Positions 26,541 to 34,227 of a stretch of 64,000 nt of DNA are shown piece by piece. Positions within the stretch are counted from its first letter, which is position 1. Every line of letters starts with the position of its first letter. The DNA comes from Metaclostridioides mangenotii. GTDB lineage: Bacteria > Bacillota > Clostridia > Peptostreptococcales > Peptostreptococcaceae. The notes under the pieces are model-generated. The model was given only the letters and a program-made list of their open reading frames with translations. It did no database searches and was not told where the DNA came from. A program made the translations under genes and the position numbers. The DNA lies in assembly GCF_018917235.1 (NCBI RefSeq), contig NZ_JAHLOF010000001.1, positions 434,001-498,000 of the forward strand, written 5' to 3'.

Positions 26541-27773
26541 CTAGACTAGTTCTTTTGCAGCATCCACTTTTATAGCTTGAGAATTAGCCATAGCCATTAT
26601 TTCATCATCAGTGTATCCTAATTCCTTAAGAACTTCTTCTGTGTGTTCACCAATTCTAGGCGCTGGCGTGTATTCTTTTATTCCCATAGTTTTAAATTTA
26701 ACAGGTCCATTTACAAGTACTCCTTCATTTCCATTTGCATAAGTAGTCTTAAATAAGAAATCGTTTGCCCATGCTTGCTCATCAGTAAGTAGATCTTCAC
26801 AACTTTGAACTTTTTCAAATGGTAAATCTGCTTTTTCTAAAAGTACTGACCACTCATCTAATGTTTTTTCAAGCATTGCTTTTTCTACTATTTCTACCAT
26901 TTCTTCAACATGTAATGGCATAACACTTATGTCGTTAAATCTATCATCTTCCATAATTTCCGGTCTGTTAATAACATCACAGAATCTTGGAAGCCATTTA
27001 TTGTATTGTATTAAAGCAAGTTGTATCCATTTATCATCTTTACATTTATAAGTAGTCATAAGTGGACTGTTTGGCTCTGCTCTTGATATAGGCATTTCGT
27101 TTCCATATTGAGATGTTGTAACCATCATTCCCATTCCGTATAGTGCAGTGTGGAATAGACTTACTGTTACTCTATCTCCTTCTCCAGTAACTTGTTTTTT
27201 GTATAGAGCCGCCATGACTCCAGCTGCAAGAGATATACCTGCGTAGTGATCACCAAATCCTGCTGCTGTGTTACATGGTGAAGTTCCTTTTTCCATTAAT
27301 GAGTGGCTAACTCCACCTCTAGCAAAGTATGCAGTATAGTCAAATCCTGGTTTATCTTTTAATGGACCTTCTTCTCCATATCCTAATATGTGTGCATGAA
27401 TAAGTCCTGGGAAAGCATCTTTAAGTTGATCGTAAGTAAGACCTATTTTTGCAAGAGCTTGCTCTCTCACATTTGTAACAAATATATCTGATTTTTCTAG
27501 AAGTTTGTGAAGTACTTCAACACCTTCTTTTGTTTTAACATTTACGCTTATACCTTTTTTATTTCCATTTTCAAGCTCGAACATTGGATTTTCATCATCA
27601 GTGTACGGAGATTTAAAAGTTCCACCCATAACTCTTATTCCATCTCCGCCAAGTGGTTCGATTTTAATTACTTCTGCGCCCCAATCACCAAGTAATTTGG
27701 CACAGCAAGGAGCTGCAACGAAACTTGACAACTCAACAACCCTAACACCTTTTAGTAATGCTTTATTATCCAT
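26541..27773 (-). CDS. hadA: Isocaprenoyl-CoA:2-hydroxyisocaproate CoA-transferase (family III)
   Basis: HadA moves CoA from isocaprenoyl-CoA (or the product acid's CoA ester) to (R)-2-hydroxyisocaproate so that dehydration can occur. The 410-residue protein has the family III fold: VVELSSFVAAPCCAKLLGDWGAEVIKIE, split here as VVELSSFVAAPCC and LGDWGAEVIKIE, plus NGNKKGISVNVK and the catalytic aspartate region of GFDYTAYFARGG. It ends VDAAKELV, a little longer than the C. difficile protein as I recall it. AGGAGG precedes the ATG. It is the first gene of the operon, about 130 bases downstream of a sigma-54-type promoter. Confidence 0.93.
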   Translation of the reverse strand: MDNKALLKGVRVVELSSFVAAPCCAKLLGDWGAEVIKIEPLGGDGIRVMGGTFKSPYTDDENPMFELENGNKKGISVNVKTKEGVEVLHKLLEKSDIFVTNVREQALAKIGLTYDQLKDAFPGLIHAHILGYGEEGPLKDKPGFDYTAYFARGGVSHSLMEKGTSPCNTAAGFGDHYAGISLAAGVMAALYKKQVTGEGDRVTVSLFHTALYGMGMMVTTSQYGNEMPISRAEPNSPLMTTYKCKDDKWIQLALIQYNKWLPRFCDVINRPEIMEDDRFNDISVMPLHVEEMVEIVEKAMLEKTLDEWSVLLEKADLPFEKVQSCEDLLTDEQAWANDFLFKTTYANGNEGVLVNGPVKFKTMGIKEYTPAPRIGEHTEEVLKELGYTDDEIMAMANSQAIKVDAAKELV

Positions 27774-27901
27774 AACTCAACCTCCTATAAATTATAAAAT
27801 TGTATAATACTGAATTTTGTAATTAAGAACTTTTAAAAAATAAAATTTAAATAAATTTTAATAAATTTGAGCTGAAATTTTATTTTACTCATAATACTGT
27901 T

Positions 27902-27918
27902 AAGCATTTAACGTGCCA
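27902..27918 (-). promoter_or_regulatory. Sigma-54 (-24/-12) promoter of the had operon
   Basis: The minus strand reads TGGCACGTTAAATGCTT. This matches the sigma-54 consensus TGGCAC-N5-TTGCW with one mismatch in the -12 box (ATGC) and exact spacing of the GG and GC doublets. It predicts a start near 27,890 and a leader of about 120 bases before hadA. A sigma-54 activator gene lies at the other end of the operon. Confidence 0.7.
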
Positions 27919-28026
27919 ACTGTTATATTTTTCTTTCAATCGTTAATTTTTACACATTCCTACATGTTTTGTCATTAAGAAGATCTTACTGTGAAAAATC
28001 AATTCCATTGCAAAAGACCATATACA

Positions 28027-28043
28027 TCTTGCACAATGCAAGA
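28027..28043. promoter_or_regulatory. Dyad upstream of the hadA -24/-12 promoter, candidate activator site
   Basis: TCTTGCA-CAA-TGCAAGA is a perfect 7-base dyad with a 3-base centre, about 110 bases upstream of the -24 element, the usual distance for an enhancer-binding protein site. A partial copy of the half-site (ATTGCAAAAGA) lies about 20 bases away towards the promoter. Confidence 0.5.
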
Positions 28044-28243
28044 CTTTTATATTTTTTTAATTTTTTATCTATTAATATACAAATGTTTTGTTGAAAAATT
28101 TTACATTTATCTTGTTGTAAAATTAACAACTACATGCTATCATGTAATCATCATAGCACATATTTAGTTAATTTTTTAATTTACAAAGTGGTATAAAATA
28201 GCTATGTGCATTTTTATAAATAATGATCAAATTTTATTCACTT

Positions 28244-28271
28244 TTGAATCATTACAAAAATTCAATATAAT
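28244..28271 (+). promoter_or_regulatory. SigA-type promoter of ldhA
   Basis: TTGAAT (28244-28249) and TATAAT (28266-28271) are 16 bases apart. The spacer ends in ATTCAA, so TTGAAT and ATTCAA form a dyad across the promoter that a repressor could use. The ldhA start is about 95 bases downstream. Confidence 0.6.
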
Positions 28272-28373
28272 AGAAAAGCTATCTATATACTGTTATAGTA
28301 TCTATTTTTTTTATATATTACTTTCTTTAATTGTATGATAGCTTGTCTATTAAAAAAACAAGGGGGCTTTAAT

Positions 28374-29393
28374 ATGAAAATATTGATGTTTAGTAAACGT
28401 GAACATGAATTGCCAGCAATATCAAAGTGGGTTGAGGAAAATGGAAACAATATTCAAGTCGATACAATTGAAGAAGGTTTATCAGCTGCTACTGTCGATA
28501 AAGCCAAAGGTTACGATGGAATTTCAATCCAACAAACTAATCCAATTGATGAGACAATAGTTTACGAAAAATTAAAAGAATTTGGAATAAAACAAATAGC
28601 TTCAAGAACAGCTGGAGTTGATATGATCGATTTAGATCAAGCTATTAAGAACGATCTAATCATAACAAATGTACCAGCTTATTCACCAAACTCAGTTGCA
28701 GAACTTGCTGTAACTCAAACAATGAATCTTCTAAGAAATATGCATCTTATAAACAGAAACGTTAATGCTGGAGACTTCAGATGGTCTGCAAACTTAATTG
28801 CAAGAGAAGTCAGATCAATAACTGTTGGTATAGTAGGAACAGGTAAAATAGGATCTACTGCTGCAAGATTATTTAAAGGTTTAGGAGCTAACGTTATAGC
28901 TTATGATGCATATGTAAATGAATCTCTAAAGGATGTTCTAACTTATACAGATTCATTAGAAGATCTTCTTAAAGTGGCAGATGTTGTATCTCTACACACA
29001 CCTCTTACAGAAGATACAAAACATATGATAAATAAAGATAATCTAAAACTTATGAAAAAAGGTTCTTTCTTAGTAAATGCTGGACGTGGTGGAATTATCA
29101 ATACAGATGATTTAATCGACGCTCTGGAAAACGGTATCATATGTGGAGCTGCCTTAGATACTTTTGAAACTGAGGGAACTTTCTTAAATCAAGTAATACC
29201 TCATCACGATCTTACAGATCCACAAATAAAGAAATTACTAAACATGGAAAACGTGTTATTTACTCACCATATAGGTTATTTCACTACTACTGCAGTAGAT
29301 AATATCGTTAGTATAAGTTTAGACTGCGTTAAAGATGTCTTAACTACTGATAATAGTGCTAATAATGTATTACCAGCTATGGCACTTAAGTAG
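28374..29393 (+). CDS. ldhA: (R)-2-hydroxyisocaproate dehydrogenase, D-2-hydroxyacid dehydrogenase family
   Basis: LdhA reduces 2-oxoisocaproate from leucine deamination to (R)-2-hydroxyisocaproate with NADH, the first reductive step. The 339-residue protein has the family layout: KGYDGISIQQTN, IASRTAGVDMID, the NAD site VGIVGTGKIGSTAARLFKG, the catalytic arginine in VNAGRGGIINTDDLI, the glutamate in ALDTFETEG, and the histidine in FTHHIGYFT. The start at 28374 has AGGGGG eight bases upstream, and an ATG 13 codons earlier has none. It is divergent from hadA, not cotranscribed, and has its own SigA promoter and terminator. Confidence 0.93.
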   Translation: MKILMFSKREHELPAISKWVEENGNNIQVDTIEEGLSAATVDKAKGYDGISIQQTNPIDETIVYEKLKEFGIKQIASRTAGVDMIDLDQAIKNDLIITNVPAYSPNSVAELAVTQTMNLLRNMHLINRNVNAGDFRWSANLIAREVRSITVGIVGTGKIGSTAARLFKGLGANVIAYDAYVNESLKDVLTYTDSLEDLLKVADVVSLHTPLTEDTKHMINKDNLKLMKKGSFLVNAGRGGIINTDDLIDALENGIICGAALDTFETEGTFLNQVIPHHDLTDPQIKKLLNMENVLFTHHIGYFTTTAVDNIVSISLDCVKDVLTTDNSANNVLPAMALK

Positions 29394-29422
29394 TAAAGAC
29401 TTAATAAAATAGACTTCCCAAT

Positions 29423-29470
29423 AAAAAAGACTATCTCTTTTATTATGTTTAAATATAGATAGTCTTTTTT
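29423..29470 (+). terminator. Rho-independent terminator after ldhA
   Basis: The stem AAAAAAGACTATCT/AGATAGTCTTTTTT has a loop of about 20 bases and is followed by more T. It lies about 30 bases after the ldhA stop. Confidence 0.8.
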
Positions 29471-29481
29471 TATTTCTTAAT

Positions 29482-29613
29482 TTAACATACGATGAATTGA
29501 AGTATACTAATAAAAAAATATTAAATTTAGATAACGTAATATTTACTCATCATATAGCATTTTTTATATCCACCGCTGTAGATAATATAGTCAGTGTAGG
29601 TTTCCAAAAGTAA
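29482..29613 (+). pseudogene. C-terminal fragment of a second D-2-hydroxyacid dehydrogenase (ldhA paralogue)
   Basis: In one plus-strand frame the sequence reads LTYDELKYTNKKILNLDN, then VIFTHHIAFFISTAVDNI and VSVGFQK before a TAA at 29611. This aligns with the end of LdhA (LTDPQIKKLLNMENVLFTHHIGYFTTTAVDNIVSISL), split in comparison to its conserved catalytic FTHHI and TAVDNIVS. The N-terminal domains are missing and there is no start or ribosome site. It lies immediately after the ldhA terminator, so it is the remnant of a tandem duplication. Confidence 0.85.
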
Positions 29614-29648
29614 AAAAGATGATTTCTATAATAGAAATCATCTTTTTT
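29612..29648 (-). terminator. Rho-independent terminator after brnQ4
   Basis: A near-perfect palindrome with arms AAAAAAGATGATTTCTAT and ATAGAAATCATCTTTTTT lies 38 bases after the brnQ4 stop. It could work in both directions. Confidence 0.85.
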
Positions 29649-29685
29649 ATTAAAACTATATGAAAAATTTTTTAATTTTATTAAT

Positions 29686-30996
29686 TTATGCTTCCTCTAT
29701 TACATATGCTTTCTCTTGACTCTTTGATGGTACAAAGTTACCAATTATACCAGCTATCACAACCGGTACTACCCAGTTAAATCCAAGTTCATGCAATGGT
29801 AAACTCTCTACTAATGGTACATTGATTCCATATCCAGTTAATACAGTAGCTATACTTATTATTAAAGACATGTACACAGAGAATTTAAATACATTGTCGT
29901 TTCTGATCTTCTCTGTAAAGAACGCTAATATTATAAGTACTATTGATGGAGGATATACCACACTAAGTACTGGAGAAGCTAATTTAATAATATTTCCAAC
30001 ACCCATTGAAGCAACTGCTGCACTGAATATACAAACAGCTAAAACAACCTTTTCATAAGTAATTTTTCCATTTGTAAGCCTAGAAAAGTATTGTCCTGTC
30101 GCAGAAGTCAAACCTATTGAAGTAGTTAAACATGCTAGTGCAACTGCTACTGCAAGTACAGATTTACCTATATTACCAAGCAATGAAAACGTTATATTAA
30201 CTATAACTTGGGTTTGAACCGCGTTTACATCATTCATAGTAGATACTGTAGCACCTAAATAACATAACCCTCCATAAACAAGCGCTAAACCAACGCACGC
30301 AACAATACCTGACACAAGAATTGCTTTCAACTTAATCTTTGATCCTTTGTAACCTTTTTCATTTAAAGATACTATAAGCACTGATGCAAGAGCAATCGCT
30401 GCAAACGCATCCATAGTTTGGTATCCTTGAGCTATACCTTCTGCAAATACACCATCTATCATTGGCTTATCAACTATAGGTCCAATTGGATCAACTATAC
30501 CTTTTATTATAATTACTGTAAGAGCTATAAATAAAGCAGGTGTTAGGTACTGTCCTACAATATCGACAACTTTAGATGGCTTTATTGTAAGTACATATGT
30601 CAAGACAAAGAATACAATACAAAATAATACCACTGGTATTGAATTTCCGAATAACGGAGTAATACCCATTTCAAACGTTGTAGCACCTGTTCTTGGAATA
30701 GCTAAGAAAGGTCCTATACAAAGGATATCCGCGCAGGCTATTGCTATACCTAATTTTTTACCACATCTTTCAAACATTTTATTTACATCACCATTAAATC
30801 TTGTAGTAGCCATTACTGCTAATAAAGCCAATCCGGCATCTGCAAATGTGAACCCTATAAATGCTATTAACCACTCAGGTCCTGTTATAATACCTAGATA
30901 CGGCGGAAATATTAAATTTCCTGCCCCAAAGAACATTGCAAATAATGCAAAACCAAAAACTAATACGTCTTTTCCTCTTACACCGGTCGTTTCCAT
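29686..30996 (-). CDS. brnQ: Branched-chain amino acid:cation symporter BrnQ, copy 4
   Basis: This 436-residue LIVCS carrier is the most diverged of the four (METTGVRGKDVLVFGFALFAMFF, split as METTGVRGKDVLVF and GFALFAMFF). It keeps FGAGNLIFPPYLG, IPRTGATTFEMG and YLTPALFIAL but has its own loops (TMNDVNAVQTQV) and C-terminus SQEKAYVIEEA. Twelve membrane segments are expected. GAGGGGG precedes the ATG by about ten bases. A full-consensus SigA promoter and a structured leader precede it. It lies beyond ldhA, separated from the other three by the had operon, which it flanks. Confidence 0.93.
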   Translation of the reverse strand: METTGVRGKDVLVFGFALFAMFFGAGNLIFPPYLGIITGPEWLIAFIGFTFADAGLALLAVMATTRFNGDVNKMFERCGKKLGIAIACADILCIGPFLAIPRTGATTFEMGITPLFGNSIPVVLFCIVFFVLTYVLTIKPSKVVDIVGQYLTPALFIALTVIIIKGIVDPIGPIVDKPMIDGVFAEGIAQGYQTMDAFAAIALASVLIVSLNEKGYKGSKIKLKAILVSGIVACVGLALVYGGLCYLGATVSTMNDVNAVQTQVIVNITFSLLGNIGKSVLAVAVALACLTTSIGLTSATGQYFSRLTNGKITYEKVVLAVCIFSAAVASMGVGNIIKLASPVLSVVYPPSIVLIILAFFTEKIRNDNVFKFSVYMSLIISIATVLTGYGINVPLVESLPLHELGFNWVVPVVIAGIIGNFVPSKSQEKAYVIEEA

Positions 30997-31129
30997 TATT
31001 TATAAACCCCCTCATTTTTATACTTAAGTCTCCTTAAGTTAATCTAAATAAAATTTCATCTATTAAAAAAACGTTAATAAATTAAATTTACGTTAATTAG
31101 GCTAACGTTTTCTTAACATTTCATGATTA

Positions 31130-31158
31130 ATTATATAGTGTTAAAATCGAAGTGTCAA
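31130..31158 (-). promoter_or_regulatory. Consensus SigA promoter of brnQ4
   Basis: Perfect TTGACA (31153-31158) and TATAAT (31130-31135) are 17 bases apart on the minus strand. The leader of about 125 bases contains three copies of a TAACGT/ACGTTA-type motif. The last is followed by seven T (minus strand), so a weak hairpin there might attenuate transcription. Confidence 0.75.
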
Positions 31159-31264
31159 GAAGGTTTTGAATTGATAAAAAATTCTCAATAGCAATTTAAG
31201 TATGATTTTTTTGTTTTTAATATTTTTTTATAATGATATTTTATCTATAATTATTTTTCAAAAT

Positions 31265-31309
31265 AAAAAACAGAAGTTAAGACATTATTTCTTTAACTTC
31301 TGCTTTTTT
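31265..31309 (-). terminator. Rho-independent terminator after rbgA
   Basis: CAGAAGTTAAG pairs with CTTTAACTTCTG over a 9-base loop and is flanked by A6 and T6, so it may work both ways. It lies 65 bases after the rbgA stop and separates the conserved operon from the brnQ4 unit. Confidence 0.85.
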
Positions 31310-31373
31310 CTATTATTTTGAATTATTGAACATTTTTTTATTTTTTATATACTTTTTATACACACTTTTATAC

Positions 31374-32267
31374 CTATTTTATATCATTTACATCTTCAAG
31401 TGTTATCTTACCTATTTTTCCCTCTCTAAATTCATTTAAAACTGTACTTGCAATTCTTATATAGTCAAGCTCATTTTTTCCAGCTTTAAATCCTCTTTTT
31501 ATACCTATCATATCCATAGTGTCCAAAGGTGTTTCTCCTAGAGATTCCAGTTTATATCTCTCTTTTAGCTTCTCTGGTTCTATTGTCATAAGCTTTTCAA
31601 TAAGTCTAAGAGCTAGAGTCTCTACATCTAAGATTTCATCTTTTATTGCTCTGCTAAAAGCCAAATTTAGTGCTACTTCTTGATCCTCAAACTTTGGCCA
31701 TAATATACCAGGCGTATCAAGCAACTCCAAGTTTCCTTTTAATCTCACCCATTGTTTTCCCTTTGTTACCCCTGGCTTGTCCCCAGTTTGAGTACTTTTT
31801 CTACCAGTTAATTTATTTATTAACGACGATTTACCAACATTTGGTACACCGACAATCATAAGTCTAACTGCTCTTTCTTTTCTACCTTTTTCTTTAAGTT
31901 GATCCATTTTATCTTTTGTTACTCTTTTACATTCATCTATGATTTTGTTTATTCCCGTCCCTTTCATAGCATCTACTGTAATAGCTTTTATTCCTATTTT
32001 TTCGTAGTACTTTATCCATCTATCAGTCTTTTCCCTGTCAGCCATATCAATTTTATTAAAAACGACTACTCTAGGCTTGTTTCCTACTAACTCATCTATT
32101 TCTGGATTTTTACTACTAAACGGTATTCTTGAATCTAGGAGTTCTACTACAACGTCCACAAGCTTCAGATTGTTTTGTACTAACTCTTTAGTTTTTTTCA
32201 TATGGCCAGGGTACCAGTTTATATGCAGATTATCGTCCATTAAATATTCTTCATAATCCTTAGACAT
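31374..32267 (-). CDS. rbgA: Ribosome biogenesis GTPase A (YlqF)
   Basis: RbgA is a GTPase with circularly permuted motifs needed for late 50S assembly. The order is seen here: G4 NKID near residue 75, then G1 GVPNVGKSS near 145, and G3 DTPGILWP near 190, with the N-terminal INWYPGHMKKT and a C-terminal ANTAR-like helical domain. The 297-residue length is normal. AGGAGG lies before the ATG. It follows rplS as in Bacillus. Its usual next neighbour rnhB is displaced by the 21-kb segment. Confidence 0.95.
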   Translation of the reverse strand: MSKDYEEYLMDDNLHINWYPGHMKKTKELVQNNLKLVDVVVELLDSRIPFSSKNPEIDELVGNKPRVVVFNKIDMADREKTDRWIKYYEKIGIKAITVDAMKGTGINKIIDECKRVTKDKMDQLKEKGRKERAVRLMIVGVPNVGKSSLINKLTGRKSTQTGDKPGVTKGKQWVRLKGNLELLDTPGILWPKFEDQEVALNLAFSRAIKDEILDVETLALRLIEKLMTIEPEKLKERYKLESLGETPLDTMDMIGIKRGFKAGKNELDYIRIASTVLNEFREGKIGKITLEDVNDIK

Positions 32268-32358
32268 GATTTACCTCCTCATTTTTATTTATATATTTAA
32301 TTATCTATAATAAAGCTAATTATATTATTGCTAAGTAAGTTCATAATTAAACAGAAAA

Positions 32359-32385
32359 GAGACTGAAAACTCAGTCCCCTCTATT
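32359..32385 (-). terminator. Rho-independent terminator after rplS
   Basis: The minus strand has GACTGA/TCAGTC extended by flanking AGAG/CTCT-type pairing, followed by a T-rich tail, about 25 bases after the rplS stop. Confidence 0.65.
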
Positions 32386-32404
32386 TAAAGTAAAGCCTCT
32401 AAAA

Positions 32405-32752
32405 TTATCTTCTTGCTTCTTTTATCTTAGCAGCTTTACCTGTTCTACCTCTTAAGTAGTTAAGTTTAGCTCTTCTAACTTTACCTTTTCTAGTAACTTC
32501 TATCTTTTCTAGCTTAGGAGAATGAACTGGGAAAGTTCTTTCTACGCCGATACCGAAAGATATTTTTCTAACAGTGAAAGTCTCTCTTGCTCCTCCACCT
32601 TGTCTCTTTAAAACTACACCTTCGAATATCTGAACTCTCTCTCTTTTACCTTCTATTATTCTTACGTGTACCTTTACAGTGTCCCCAGGTCCAAAATTAG
32701 GGATATCACTTTTTAATTGTTCTTGCTCTAATGATTTTAATATTTCGTTCAT
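32405..32752 (-). CDS. rplS: 50S ribosomal protein L19
   Basis: The 115-residue protein begins [20 protein letters not shown] and has the L19 SH3-like core ([37 protein letters not shown], and [20 protein letters not shown]). The ATG at 32752 lies seven bases after AGGAGG, while an ATG seven codons upstream precedes this ribosome site. It is the fifth of the conserved rpsP-khpA-rimM-trmD-rplS set but has its own promoter and leader. Confidence 0.97.
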   Translation of the reverse strand: MNEILKSLEQEQLKSDIPNFGPGDTVKVHVRIIEGKRERVQIFEGVVLKRQGGGARETFTVRKISFGIGVERTFPVHSPKLEKIEVTRKGKVRRAKLNYLRGRTGKAAKIKEARR

Positions 32753-32828
32753 CTTTCTTCCTCCTGATATCATAGACGTTCTTAGCTACTTGACCATTGT
32801 AAACAGAGGAACGCCCGTATTTTCAACA
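32753..32828 (-). promoter_or_regulatory. Structured leader of rplS, probable L19 autoregulatory element
   Basis: The leader between the promoter and rplS can fold through GGCGTTC (32809-32815) and GAACGTC (32775-32781), with one G-U pair and a loop of about 27 bases. An L19 leader is a known regulatory RNA in low-GC Gram-positive bacteria, and the position fits. I have not checked it against the family's consensus. Confidence 0.45.
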
Positions 32829-32834
32829 GTTTAT

Positions 32835-32863
32835 ATTATACTATATAAAATATCTATTTACAA
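32835..32863 (-). promoter_or_regulatory. SigA-type promoter of rplS
   Basis: TTGTAA (32858-32863) and TATAAT (32835-32840) are 17 bases apart on the minus strand, in the gap after trmD. Confidence 0.65.
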
Positions 32864-32897
32864 GCTTTTTCAGTAATAATAGCCTTTATTATATTCA

Positions 32898-33593
32898 TTA
32901 TTCATTTATAGATTTTTCGTAAAGATCTTTTCTTCTCTCTTTGGTTATCTTTATAGACTCATTTTTTCTCCACTCATCTATATTTTTATGATTCCCAGAA
33001 AGTAAGACATCTGGCACTTTTAATCCCTCAAAGTCTCTTGGCCTTGTGTAGTGAGGATATTCCAATAAATTATCCTTAAATGATTCTTCTTCAAAAGACT
33101 CATTTTGATTTAAAACACCAGGAATAAGTCTAGATATAGCATCTATCATTATAAGTGCTGGAAGTTCTCCACCAGTCAATACAAAGTCTCCAATTGATAT
33201 TTCATCGGTTATTATTAAATCGATTATTCTTTGATCTACACCTTCGTAGTGTCCACATAAAAGTATCACATCTTCGCCAATTGAAAGCTCTTCTGCAATT
33301 GTCTGCTTAAATACACGACCTTTAGGTGTCAAATATATAACCTTAGGATCTTTAATATCGAATTTATCGACAATATGTTTATACGTATCATAAATGGGTT
33401 GAGGTGTCATCACCATACCAGCACCGCCACCAAAGGGATAGTCATCAACCTTCTTATGCTTGTTTGTTGAATAGTCTCTAATATTATAAACATGTACTTC
33501 TATTATTTCCTTTTCAACAGCCCTTTTCATTATACTTTCATTCATGTAGGATGTAAAAATATCTGGAAAGAGTGTCATAATATGAAATCTCAT
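32898..33593 (-). CDS. trmD: tRNA (guanine-N1)-methyltransferase TrmD
   Basis: TrmD methylates G37 of tRNAs next to the anticodon. The 231-residue protein has the trefoil-knot (SPOUT) features: MRFHIMTLFPDIF start, DDYPFGGGAGMVM, LLCGHYEGVDQRI, and the knot segment ISIGDFVLTGGELPALIMID. The C-terminal domain has LSGNHKNIDEWR. AGGTG lies before the ATG, nine bases after the rimM stop, so it is cotranscribed with rimM. Confidence 0.96.
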   Translation of the reverse strand: MRFHIMTLFPDIFTSYMNESIMKRAVEKEIIEVHVYNIRDYSTNKHKKVDDYPFGGGAGMVMTPQPIYDTYKHIVDKFDIKDPKVIYLTPKGRVFKQTIAEELSIGEDVILLCGHYEGVDQRIIDLIITDEISIGDFVLTGGELPALIMIDAISRLIPGVLNQNESFEEESFKDNLLEYPHYTRPRDFEGLKVPDVLLSGNHKNIDEWRKNESIKITKERRKDLYEKSINE

Positions 33594-33601
33594 ATTATCA
33601 C

Positions 33602-34114
33602 CTAGTCAATCATTCCCTTTATAGGGTCTATAATCATTTTTCTTTCTTCCATATTGATTTCTGGAACAAATTTTAATATAGAAGGTATTAGATATTCTTT
33701 ACTATCACCTTGTACAACATATACATCATTTGCTGAATACTGAAGTACATCTTTGAGAACTCCTACATGAACTCCTGCAACCGTAAACACCTCTAGACCT
33801 ATCATATCAGCAATAAAGAACTCATCTTCCTCTAGATCTCTAGTATTATCTCTACCCACATAGATAAATTTATTTCTAAGCTTTTCAGCCTCTTCAATAT
33901 GGTTTATTGTTTTTATCTTCATTACAACCATTTTACCTTTATAGCGTACTCTTTCAACTTCCAATTCAGCCTTTAGATCTTTATCTAAGTAAAACTTATC
34001 TAAATTGTCAAATCTATTTATATCATTAGTAAGAGGATATACTCTTACTTCTCCTTTTAACCCCTGAGTGTTAACTATCTGTCCAATCTTAAAGAGAGCT
34101 AATTTTTCATCCAT
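33602..34114 (-). CDS. rimM: 16S rRNA processing protein RimM
   Basis: RimM binds ribosomal protein S19 and helps mature the 30S head. The 170-residue protein has the N-terminal barrel (FKIGQIVNTQGLKGEVRVYP) and C-terminal PRC barrel (DMIGLEVFTVAGVHVGVLKDV, then YLIPSILKFVPEIN). AAGGTG precedes the ATG. It forms a tight pair with trmD, as usual. Confidence 0.95.
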   Translation of the reverse strand: MDEKLALFKIGQIVNTQGLKGEVRVYPLTNDINRFDNLDKFYLDKDLKAELEVERVRYKGKMVVMKIKTINHIEEAEKLRNKFIYVGRDNTRDLEEDEFFIADMIGLEVFTVAGVHVGVLKDVLQYSANDVYVVQGDSKEYLIPSILKFVPEINMEERKMIIDPIKGMID

Positions 34115-34199
34115 CTTTTCACCTTCTTTATTTAATTATGTATAGTTTTATAGATCTTATACCTATTAACTAATTATAATCAAGTATAATAAACAAAAA

Positions 34200-34221
34200 G
34201 GATTAGGTGAATACCTAACCC
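34200..34221 (-). terminator. Rho-independent terminator after khpA
   Basis: The minus strand has GGGTTAGGT/ACCTAATCC with a 4-base loop and TTTTTG following, six bases after the khpA stop. Some read-through to rimM-trmD is likely, since no strong promoter is seen before rimM. Confidence 0.7.
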
Positions 34222-34227
34222 CCATTT

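Noticed and set aside
28185..28202. TGGTATAAAATAGC before ldhA as a plus-strand sigma-54 promoter
   Set aside because: GG-GC spacing is one base short and both boxes have mismatches. A SigA promoter with good spacing is present closer to the gene.
28940..29140. Open frame on the minus strand inside ldhA, and many similar frames opposite brnQ, etf and ftsY genes
   Set aside because: They are antisense shadows of strongly conserved genes, with no ribosome sites or family motifs.
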